From Scalesia atractyloides (lineage: Eukaryota; Streptophyta; Magnoliopsida; Asterales; Asteraceae): DNA of 64,000 nt. Shown piece after piece: positions 55,872-64,000 of the stretch. The translations under genes and the position numbers were made by a program. The notes under the pieces were generated by a model that had not been told where the DNA came from, did no database searches, and saw only the letters and a list, made by a program, of their open reading frames with translations. The stretch lies in NCBI GenBank assembly GCA_947069175.1, contig CAMTDV010000009.1, positions 11,479,663 through 11,543,662 of the forward strand. Direction: 5' to 3'. How positions within the stretch are numbered: position 1 is the first letter of the stretch; every line of letters starts with the position of its first letter.

Positions 55872-57179
55872 ATGGCTGCCGTAATACCCAACATTGTAAT
55901 CCAAGTTCAACAAGCACTTACCGCTAATCCTGTCAATCAAGAAAACCAAAACATTGTCAACTCTCCCTCAAATATCACTAAATGCACCTACAAGCATTTC
56001 AAATCATGCGACCCTCCAAAGTACAAAGGGACTGAAGGCGTCACCGCTCTCTTCCATTGGTTTGAAGAAATGGAGAACACTTTTCTAAATTGCGATTGCC
56101 CTGACGATCGCAAAGTGCGATATGCTACCGGTCGATTATATGGGATAGCACTTACTTGGTGGAATACAGAGAAGGCCAAACGAGGCGTCGACGATGCTAT
56201 GACTTTAACTTGGAACGAATTGAAGGAAATCATGACCTGACGATTTTGCCCAAGGAGTGAAATCAAGAAATTAGAAGATGAATTTTATTCGTTGAAGCAA
56301 AAGGAAGGAGACCACACCACATACAATAAAAGATTCCTCGAGTTACATCAAATGGTTCCCAACATGTTCACTCCCCTCTACCGTTTGATCGAGCACTACA
56401 TTCGTGGCCTTCCGTCAAAGATTCAAGACCCTGTAATAAGTACCAAGCCTGCAACTTTGGAAGCAGCAATGGAGTTAGCAACAGAGCTCACCGAGAACCG
56501 AATCCGAAACAAAGACTTCAAGGAGGAGAAAAAGAAGGATAAAGAATCGACTGAAACCTCCGACTCCACCCAAACCGAATCCTTTTCTCAACCCAATCCT
56601 AAGAGAAGAAGAGACGGGCAACTTTTCGCTGCTATCCAACGAAACCAACCTATTTCACACGCCATACCCATCCAAGCTATTCCAATCACCCAAGTGGCAC
56701 CCAACTCAACCTACCCAAATAAGAAACCATATCTTGGACCTCACCCTCAATGCAAAAACTGTTTTTATCACCATCCCCTTACCTTACCTTGTCGACTATG
56801 TACAACTTGTGGACGCTATGGACATTTGAGCAAGGTTTATCGCACCTTTCAAAACCAAACCTCTTCCCTTACTCAAACCATAAACCAAACCTATCAACAA
56901 CCCTAATACCCCATGTTCCCATATGTTCGAGCTTGTTTCAATTGTGGCGACCCTACCCACTTTAGAAACACATGCCCTCAATTGGTTAACGTCATCAACA
57001 CTCAAGCCCAATCAAACCCAGTTAACCAAGTAAACCAAGAAAACCCAACCGCTAGGCCACCAGCAAGAGGAAGAGTCTTCAATATCAACGCCAATCCTGT
57101 CGAAGATAATGACGGCCGAAGCGAGGATACCCAACTAGTCCTTTTCACCGAAGATCCAGATTCAACTCCTATCGTTTAG
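55872..57179 (+). pseudogene. B2 Gag, stops before the protease
   Basis: The frame resembles Gag of element A from its residue 25 on. ATG 55872 (MAAVIPNIVIQVQQALTANP) corresponds to an internal Met; upstream QIAQQ is still in frame but a stop precedes it, so the natural N-terminus is lost. Core: YKHFKSCDPPKYKGTEGVTA, NTFLNCDCPDDRKVRYATGR, LEDEFYSLKQKEGDHTTYNK. A TGA near 56238 (MT*RFCPRSE) and a TAA near 56907 break it. Knuckle one (CTTCGRYGHLSKVY) has lost its last Cys; knuckle two (CFNCGDPTHFRNTC) is intact. After RGRVFNINANPVED the frame ends with a short acidic tail (TQLVLFTEDPDSTPIV) and a TAG at 57177, just where element A would run into its protease. So the Gag-only end looks original to this lineage, not a random truncation. 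Confidence 0.85.
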
Positions 57180-57242
57180 TTTTATGTTTTTCTTTATCAC
57201 ATCAAACCAATCATAACTTAAGGATAAAGCCAATGAAACTTT

Positions 57243-58666
57243 GACAAGAGTACGGTGGATACGCCGCTGGTACTTCCTATATATAAGTATTCTTGTCAAA
57301 GGATCAGAAGCATTATCTGGCGGTTATGAGAGGTTCCATGTGTAGACTGTTAGAGTAATTATTATTTATTATTTTCAGTATATGCATTTGCCGAGGCCGC
57401 AGCCCCCCCATTTATGAGGTTGAGCTTGATCCCCATTTTATTATGCGGTTGATCTGTGGCGTGCCCGCACGATCGGCTCCGTTTGATTGAGCCTTGATCG
57501 GTCATTTCATTTTACATTTCAATACATGCAATACGATCGGCTCCGTTTGATTGAGCCTTAATCGCACAGTTCAATTTACATTTCCAGTTCATGCAATACG
57601 TTCGGCTCCGTTTGATTGAGCCTTGAGCGCACATACATTTTCATTATCAGTATCTTGTGGTTGTGGTGTTTGTTGTAGAGTCGCATAGAACTAATCATAA
57701 CTTGCGGATAAAGTCAATGAGAATTTGACAAGAATATGGTGGATACGCCGCTGGTACTTCCTATATATAAGTATTCTTGTCAAATGATCGGAGGCATTAT
57801 CAGGCGGTTATGAGAGGTTCCATGCATAGGCTGTTTGTGTGATTGTTGTTTAGATTAAGTTGTTCATTTTCAGTACATGCAATACGTTCGGCTCCGTTTG
57901 ATTGAGCCTTGAGCGCACATACAATTTCATTTTCAGTACATGCAATACGTTCGGCTCCGTTTGATTGAGCCTTGAGCGAACAGACAATTTCATTATCAGT
58001 ATCTTGTGGTTGTTGTGTTTGTTGTAGAGTCGCATAGAACTAATCATAACTTGCGGATAAAGTCAATGAGAATTTGACAAGAATATGGTGGATACGCCGC
58101 TGGTACTTCCTATATATAAGTATTCTTGTCAAATGATCGGAGGCATTATCAGAGGTTCCATGCATAGGCTGTTTGTGTGATTAAGTTATTCATTTTCAGT
58201 ACATGCAATACGCTCGGTTCCGTTTGATTGAGCCTTGAGCACACAGACAATTTCATTTTCAGTACATTCAATACGTTCGGCTCCGTTTGATTGAGCCTTG
58301 AGCGCACAGATATTTCATTTTCAGTACATGCAATACGATCGGCTCCGTTTGATTGAGCCTTGATCGCACAGATATTCCGTAATTTATGTTTGTTGTATTG
58401 GTTGTAGAGTTATAGGACTAATCATAATTCACTGATAAAACCAATGAAAATTTGACAAAAATATGGTGGATACGCCGCTGGTACTTCATATATATATGTA
58501 TTTTTGTCAAAGGATCAGAGGCATTGTCGGACGGTTATGAGAAGTTCTATGTAGGATTTATTAGTTTCTTGGTAACTAATCATAACTTGTGGATAAAACC
58601 AATGAAAATTTGGCAAGAATATGGTGGATACGCCGCTGGTACTTCCTATATATAAGTATTCTTGCC
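57243..58666 (+). repeat. B2 hairpin array 1 (5 units, ~54-bp cores)
   Basis: Cores at 57243..57297, 57727..57781, 58076..58130, 58453..58508 and 58612..58666. Arms are GACAAGAGTA/TATTCTTGTC, GACAAGAATA/TATTCTTGTC (twice), GACAAAAATA/TATTTTTGTC and GGCAAGAATA/TATTCTTGCC. In units four and five both arms have changed together, keeping all ten pairs; unit one has a G-U pair. The centre (GGTGGATACGCCGCTGGTAC, then TTCCTATATATAAG) is nearly constant. Each core is followed by GGATCAGAGGCATTATCAGG or a variant. The same units, less perfectly paired, form the array in B1. Confidence 0.85.
57470..58366 (+). repeat. B2 hairpin array 2 (8 units, 31 bp)
   Basis: Units at 57470, 57534, 57599, 57885, 57948, 58211, 58274 and 58336, each 31 bp: an inner stem GGCTC/GAGCC around CGTTTGATT and an outer stem of five pairs. 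Outer stems are CGATC/GATCG, CGTTC/GAGCG or CGCTC/GAGCA. Position three is therefore A-U, U-G or C-G, always able to pair. Most are preceded by CAGTACATGCAATA. One copy of the module sits in each LTR of element A (5833..5861 and 13996..14024). Confidence 0.8.
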
Positions 58667-59179
58667 AAAGGATCAGAGGCATTATCAGGCGGTTATGAGA
58701 AGTTCCATGTAAGATTTGGTATTGCCTTGGTTGAAATTGTGTACATTTATATCATCTTGCTATTTAGAGAAATTTGATTTGTGTTCCATTTCTACATAAA
58801 CTAACCTCTCCATCATAACAAACGAGAGAGGAACTTCCACCATTCAAACATATATGCTATCAGAATGTGGATTCAAATATTAGCTGTTGTGTTTATTTAT
58901 GTTCCATGTAGGTTGTAGTGTTAGAAGTTTTGCCTTAGGATATAGCCATACTTTTCCAAACGTATCCAAACTCTTATGCATGATATCATAGTTAGCGAAT
59001 CAAATCTGATTATCAATACTTTTACAGTAGGCAACAAAGAGCGATTCCTATAATAGGGTACTTAACCTTTACAAGGAACGTTACCGCCTCAAACAAAAAC
59101 TTAAACCCTTACTTTTTCTAAAGCAAAGTAACTGACAAACTAAACACCATCACTCTTTTAGTCAAATATATCACTATTT
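58667..59179 (+). other. 3' noncoding part of B2
   Basis: Contains a CCTCTCC..GAGAGG inverted repeat (58805..58835), also present in the B1 repeat units, then plain sequence up to the palindrome. No gene. Confidence 0.6.
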
Positions 59180-59216
59180 AAATTTCGGGACGAAATTTCT
59201 AAAAAGCAGGGGATAC
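59180..59216 (+). other. Polypurine tract and palindrome of B2
   Basis: AAATTTCG-GGA-CGAAATTT (59180..59198), then AAAAAGCAGGGGATAC, directly before TGTAAC of the 3' LTR. Confidence 0.8.
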
Positions 59217-59403
59217 TGTAACATCCGTCAAAAACGGATTTACCAAACCCGCTCCGTTTATCAACCGAACAGTCAGTTAAAATTTTCGTTACGAATTAAA
59301 TGCCCAAAATAATTTTAAACGATACATAATCAATTATTATACGGGAATATATATAATTAGTTTTTGAAAAACTGTTAAAAATCGCAAAATAAAAATGTTT
59401 TGG

Positions 59404-59487
59404 TTCTGCCGGGTTTCGAACCCGGGTCAGTACCGATCCAACAACAACTTAACACACAACACACAAACCACTGCGCCACTGATGTCT
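59404..59487 (-). other. tRNA-like unit, antisense in U3 of B2 (3' LTR)
   Basis: Same as 53711..53794: head ATCAGTGGCGCAGTGGTTTG and B box GGGTTCGAAACCC. Confidence 0.65.
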
Positions 59488-59738
59488 TTTGTTAACCATT
59501 AAGATCATTTAATTGATATCATGACTTTACAAATTCAAAACCGGCGCCCAAAAGTTCAGTCGTCGGAAATCCCGGTAATCTCGCGAAACTTAACGTTTCT
59601 TTCAGTTATAACGTAAATCATAAACGCCATATCGGTTATAACCGATGTTTGAGTCCGCGACCAAAGTCATAACCGCCGGAGAAATTCAAACCAATGAATC
59701 CAGTTGGAAATCGGGCCAAGTACATCGACGATTTGCCC

Positions 59739-59746
59739 TATAAAAA
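59739..59746 (+). promoter_or_regulatory. TATA box of B2 (3' LTR)
   Basis: CCCTATAAAAACC, as in the 5' LTR. Confidence 0.55.
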
Positions 59747-60839
59747 CCACCTCGAACTTCTGCAAACCTTTTCGCTCAAAACCGCACCCTTTCTCGGCGA
59801 AAACTCACTCGCCGGAATATCTCTGCTCATCACCGGAAAACCGGGTTCTTCATTTCTGAACCTTACTGAACCCCCTGAGCTCATACCGGAGATACCCACA
59901 CCCTTTGTAAGCTTTCCGGAGACTCGCTGCTGCAAGACACCTGACGCCGGAGCCTATTGCTGTCGCCGGAGTTCTGCCGGAAAACAGAGGAATTCAATCG
60001 GTTAATCTCACTCGTGGTTAAAACCACTTCGCGTGCATTCAACATCATCAACCGAACGCACCCACGGTGAGTGAATCTTACAACTCCCCCTTTTAATTAC
60101 ACGTTTTGGGGTGTGTCATGTGTCACAAAATAATAAACTTGTTTATTTAAACTTGTGCCATACCATGTCATGATCTAAACTTAGATTGTTTATATTGTTG
60201 TGATTCCTTATTTCATTTGTCAAATTATATGAAATTCATTCATTAAGCCCATCAGTTCCTCGTGGGAGACGAGTTGAACAACGCGTGCCTCAAAACCAAT
60301 TCATTATTGTTCATGTGTGTATCATTGAGTTTTGTTGTTTGTAGTTGTGTCATTCATATTATCATGTTTATGCAATTCATTCATTAGGCCCATCAGTTCC
60401 TCGTGAGAGACGAGTTGAGCAACGCGTGCCTCTAAATGTTCCATTATTGTTCATGTGTGTTTTATTTAATATCTTATGATTGTTGAATAAGTTTACATCT
60501 ATTTTTACTCATGTTTGGTTGTGCACATATTTCATAATCAATTTAAATAAACTTGTTCAAATGTTTTCCATAGGATTCACTCGCCAACATTATGTTGATC
60601 CAAAAACCCTTTTACACATGATACAGGTGAACAGGTTGAAGCAAAGAAAACATAGGAAATGCCTTAGAAGAGAACAAAGAAGCTTAGATTGATAGTTAGA
60701 ACATGTTTAATTCTTATTGTAAATTTCCATTAAATTGTATTAATGAATATGAAACGCATAATAAATGTCATGAGCTTTGATGATAACCCAATCATGCCCC
60801 GATCACCTTTTCCGCTGCGGGTCAGGGTGTGACATAGAG

Positions 60840-61110
60840 GGGAGTGGATGTTTGACGTGGCGGCTCTTGGTTGGTTCTGGTTGAATGGGTTTGTTTTGAT
60901 TGGTTGTTGGATTTAATTATTTATTTATTTTTTCAAAAACACCACTTTCATCCGGCGCTTTTTTTTAAACCTCCATGCTGACATGACTGTCACATGACAC
61001 TTCATGTCCCTCCAACACCATAAAGTCTTAGTGAATGCTAAGCACATCCTTTTAAAACTTTTCCTGATTTTGCAGATAAAAAAAAACTTTTCCTCATCAG
61101 AAATTCTTTT
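60840..61110. other. Intergenic, no gene seen
   Basis: First part (GGGAGTGGATGTTTGACGTGG) continues the repeat interrupted by B2. The rest is noncoding. Confidence 0.4.
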
Positions 61111-61456
61111 GCTTTTCCGCCACATATAATTTTTTTTGAACGGCCAACGAATTATCCAAACGTGCTACATGCGAAATTCACCACATCGGGATACACTCGC
61201 CTCCGAACCAGGGAAAACCCTCACCTAGGGCCGAAGCCAGTGAACACTTGCCCGAAGGCACGATAGTGGGTTGAGGTAAAATCCGCTCAGTTCAAAAATC
61301 AAACTAGCGATCTCCGCCTACTCGCCTTGTCTCCCATCATCACCAGGTGCCGCATAAAATAAATGAGAGAGCAGGAATCGAACTTGGGTCCCTTAGAACA
61401 CCAAGTCTCTCCTATACCACTCCACCACCACCTCATTGGCTTTCCGTCACGTATAT
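61111..61456 (-). mobile_element. tRNA-derived SINE (copy 2) with target duplications
   Basis: SINE body 61130..61438, read on the minus strand. Head: GAGGTGGTGGTGGAGTGG (A-box region) and B box CAAGTTCGATTCCTG. Body landmarks TTTTACCTCAACCCACTATC, CGTGCCTTCGGGC, GGGTTTTCCCTGG; end GGCCGTTCAAAAAAAA. Flanked by GCTTTTCCGCCACATATA (61111..61128) and GCTTTCCGTCACGTATAT (61439..61456), an 18-bp duplication with a few differences, which proves retroposition and shows it is old. The 3' half is clearly related to the SINE at 43376..43681, the head is not. Confidence 0.82.
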
Positions 61457-62759
61457 TGTTTCTTCTTTCTTCTAGGGCATTGTCTTTTTGGTTCTCCTTA
61501 CTTGTCTTTCCATTTGGATATCCCCGGACTGAACCATCTTTGTGTTCTTACACAATTTCCTTTATATAAGTATATTAGTAATGAAGTAGGGACTTCAGTT
61601 TGCTTTAGATTTGTCTCAAACCCAACTGGTTGAACAATGCGTTTAGTATAATTTCGCCAATTTCTGTTGCATGCCTGCCAACTGTTTGTGTGAATGTTTC
61701 ATTAACTAATTGTTCATTTGCCCAACATCTTAAAGTACTTAAAAGTTTATTCTCTGCATACGAAATCTTATTTTTTGGATTGTTGTAGATTTATCTGGAT
61801 CAAATGCAGAATAACCAACACCTACCTTTTGTATATCCTAAGACAACTAAATAGATCTAAAGACATTCTGTATATTGTAAGAACAACTTGGATAAAATAT
61901 GTAAAGAACAACTGCATGTACTCTGGGTTAATGCAGTATAACCAGCACCTAACTTTTGTATATGGTAAGACTACTTTTGTATAGTGTAAGACCACTAAAT
62001 AGATCTCCAAATTCTGCCTCCAACGTCAATTTCTTTGCAAAACTGCCACAACGCAGGGTCCTTCCCAGCCAAAACTGCCACAACTCGAGGGTCCTTCCTA
62101 GTGGGGTAAACCATACGGTAAAAGCAGTGGCGTCTCTGAGAATTCATGTACCCTGTTTGAGCTTGAAAAACGTGCTATTATGCCTTAACAATTTGTAACT
62201 GAGCCTTACTTGAAATTGAAATGGGTTTACTATTTTTAAAAAATCAGATTTTTTTTAAACATAACATATGCCCCGCAAAATCACGGGCCCTGTACGGAAG
62301 TCCTCCCCGCACACCATCTAAGCCTCACCTGGGTAAAAGGTCACCCACGTCCGTGAACGCAGACGACGCAGGTGACCCAACCCGCCACCATTCCATAGGG
62401 AACCACATGAAGAACACACTTTAATTTAGATATCAGGAAAATACTTACATATCTTGATACAAAATATAAAATTATACTAAGATAGTCCATGTATAATGTT
62501 TATTATATGGTTTTGATCTTACTTTTTAAAAATTATACTACAAAATACTTTTAATTATATTGAGAAACTAATAAGAATTAAATACATTATATACAAAGAA
62601 GTATTAGGCTATCAAGGTAATTCCATTTCACTTTCTGAAACATACCACACTCTCATCCATATATACTACTAACAACCTGCTAACTGACTACTAACTAACA
62701 CTCATGCCAACTAATATTCAATTGTTACAATATACTATACACATACATATCATATATAC
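61457..62759. other. Intergenic, no gene seen
   Basis: AT-rich noncoding DNA with some local repetition (TTTTGTATAT, AAGACTACTTTTGTATAG near 61830..61990). 62270..62405 is GC-richer (CCCCGCACACCATCTAAGCC, GGTGACCCAACCCGCC) and may be a SINE-like fragment, unassigned. 62600..62759 could be the LTR of the copia remnant that follows. Confidence 0.4.
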
Positions 62760-64000
62760 ATACTAATATGCCCCCCTTAAGCTAAACGGGGAGCATCCAC
62801 ATGAAGCTTGGATTACAAATTACAAAATATAAACACAAAACAAGCCTTTGGTCAAAGATTTGCAATCTGAAATGTAGTGGAAACATATTGAACATGTAAA
62901 ATACCCGCCAAAACCATATCATGAATAACATGTAAGTTAATCTCTAAGTGTTTTGATACGCTGGTGAAACACCGGGTTGACTGCAAGATTCGTAGCTCTA
63001 AAATTGGCACACCAAAGAGATGGTGACAAGTCATCATAATATGTAACTCATATAATATAGATGTAATCCATCATAACTCAACAGTTGTATGAGCAAGAGC
63101 ACAGTGTGTTAAGAAAGCTGTCTACAGAGAGACATGAGTAGATGACGAACGACAACCAGTAAGACCAATGCGATATAATAAATCTATGATAGCGCTGTTG
63201 AGATAAATGTAAATCATCCTCAGAAAAGGTAGCTTGAATACCGACAATGCACTACACTAAATCCTTGAGCGCAAACTAGGGTGTAAGTCCCAATTAATCC
63301 AGTATCGAAATCAAAAGAGCTCCCAGTAATAATGATGTCATCAAGATAGATCAATACATAACAAAGTATCGAATCCTGATTGTAAACAAAAAGAGGTAAA
63401 TCTGAAAGCCACTGAGAAACCACCAGCAACCAAAGCAGTAGATAGCTTGGAAAACTAAACTCTAGGAGCTTGCTTAAGGCCATAAATAGCTTTCTGTAGA
63501 CGATAGACATAACAAGGTCTGGATGAGTCAACAAAGCCAGGGGTTGTGTCATATACACAGTCTCAAAAATATCCATATGTAAAAATGTGTTATTGACATC
63601 AACCTGACGAATAGACCATCCTCGAGAGAAAGCGACTGAAAGAAAAAGATAAATAGTAGTTGGTTTACCACATGACTAAAAGTCTCAGATTTAATACCCT
63701 TAGTCCGATGAAAGCCCTAGGCAACCAGCCGGTTTTGTATGGCTCACAAAGCCATCTAGATTATGCTTAATTCTATAAACCCACTTACAACCAATAATGT
63801 TGGAATCAGTGGACCCTGAACCAGACGTCAAGTATGGTTGGCATGTAAATCATCAATCTCAGAACGCATCGCATCCCACCAAACAAACCATTGCTGAGCC
63901 TGTCTAAATGTGGAAGGCACAATGGTGGGAGCAATTGAAACGTGAAAAAGAAGATGGTCTAGAAACTAGTGAAGATGTCCATGTGATCACGAGTACGTGG
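62760..64000 (-). pseudogene. Copia remnant: 3' end and reverse transcriptase, degenerate
   Basis: Read on the minus strand from the right edge: FRQAQQWFVWWDAMRSEIDD, then IGCKWVYRIKHNLDGFVSHT (start of copia RT), RQVDVNNTFLHMDIFETVYM and TQPLALLTHPDLVMSIVYRK, and the catalytic LIYLDDIIITGSS near 63330. Frame breaks are frequent. Further left only short RNase H-like traces remain, then a purine tract on the minus strand (AGCTTAAGGGGGGCATATTA at 62765..62785) that could be the polypurine tract before a 3' LTR. The element continues beyond 64000. Confidence 0.7.

Larger units (their letters stand above)
53528..60834 (+). mobile_element. Element B2: gag-only, non-autonomous chromovirus relative (TR-GAG-like)
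   Basis: LTRs 53528..55120 and 59217..60834, target duplication tagag (53523..53527 and 60835..60839). Primer-binding site, leader, polypurine tract and LTR ends match A and B1. Interior: a nearly full-length Gag with two stops, ending before the protease, followed by two interleaved hairpin arrays. No pol domain anywhere. LTRs are about 1.6 kb because the sense tRNA-like array of A and B1 is absent. The left LTR also lacks about 25 bp (near 54083) that the right one has. Confidence 0.9.
59217..60834 (+). repeat. 3' LTR of B2
   Basis: 1618 bp. Compared with the 5' LTR it has about 25 extra bases near 59780 (AACCGCACCCTTTCTCGGCG), matching the sequence expected from B1 (CTTTCTCGAC-like), so the 5' LTR suffered a deletion. 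Ends GGGTCAGGGTGTGACA. Confidence 0.93.

Noticed and set aside
57243..58666. Hammerhead ribozyme in the hairpin units (as in plant retrozymes)
   Set aside because: The CUGANGA and GAAA core motifs are absent from the units.
33748..58777. A repeated short open frame (WWIRRWYFLYISILAKGSEA) through many hairpin units of B1 and B2, possibly a conserved micropeptide
   Set aside because: The frames begin at TTG or GTG; the nearest ATG (in CCAATGAAAATTTGA) hits a stop after three codons. DNA-level conservation of the hairpin core explains the repeated peptide.
6460..59487. The tRNA-like units as true tRNA genes
   Set aside because: A and B boxes are good, but acceptor and anticodon stems are incomplete by eye and the units repeat inside LTRs. 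Annotated as tRNA-like only.
62270..62405. A GC-rich block as a third SINE
   Set aside because: No A or B box pair and no target duplication could be found.

Overview
The window is nuclear DNA of a flowering plant. Introns, bacterial operons and phage genes are absent. About two thirds of it is LTR retrotransposons, with a LINE, SINEs and DNA-transposon remnants between them. Retroelement proteins and LTR sequences resemble those I know from the daisy family (Asteraceae); that assignment is recall-based and only moderately sure, and I do not name a genus. Only one intact cellular protein-coding gene is clear: an ATL-type RING-H2 ubiquitin ligase at 46076..47443. An atypical bHLH (IBH1/bHLH148-like) gene at about 22619..23104 has no usable start codon and is probably a fragment.

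Layout. 1..20478: a Sirevirus-like Ty1/copia element on the minus strand (its 3' LTR lies left of the window), split by a complete chromovirus-type Ty3/gypsy element, 'A' (5338..16155, minus, TSD cttgg). The two 2.65-kb LTRs of A differ, as far as I can see, by one base, so it is a very recent insertion, yet its pol carries two frameshifts. 20.5..29 kb: intergenic DNA with a CACTA-like end, the bHLH fragment, tandem duplications and a hAT transposase relic. 29.0..31.1 kb and 39.8..40.0 kb: a decayed LINE, cut in two by element 'B1' (31076..39757, minus, TSD gcttt). 40..46 kb: intergenic DNA with a SINE, a CACTA end and a duplicated MITE-like block. 46.1..47.4 kb: the ATL gene. 47754..53307: a decayed Ty1/copia element on the plus strand with both LTRs. 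53528..60834: element 'B2' (plus, TSD tagag). 61.1..61.4 kb: a second SINE with diverged target duplications. 62.8..64.0 kb: a third, degenerate copia remnant on the minus strand.

The most unusual material is in A, B1 and B2. They share primer-binding site, leader, polypurine tract, LTR ends and Gag type. B1 and B2 contain no protease, RT, RNase H or integrase: their Gag frame stops before the protease and the pol space is filled with tandem hairpin repeats. They look like gag-only, non-autonomous (TR-GAG-like) relatives that would use the enzymes of an A-type element. The LTRs of A and B1 carry a tandem array (period about 170 bp) of tRNA-like modules in the transcribed leader, 3 per LTR in A and 4 in B1, and all three elements carry one further tRNA-like unit in antisense upstream of the TATA box. 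Three different hairpin module families in these elements keep nearly constant loops while stem bases change in compensating pairs, which suggests RNA structure under constraint, or repeated palindrome correction.
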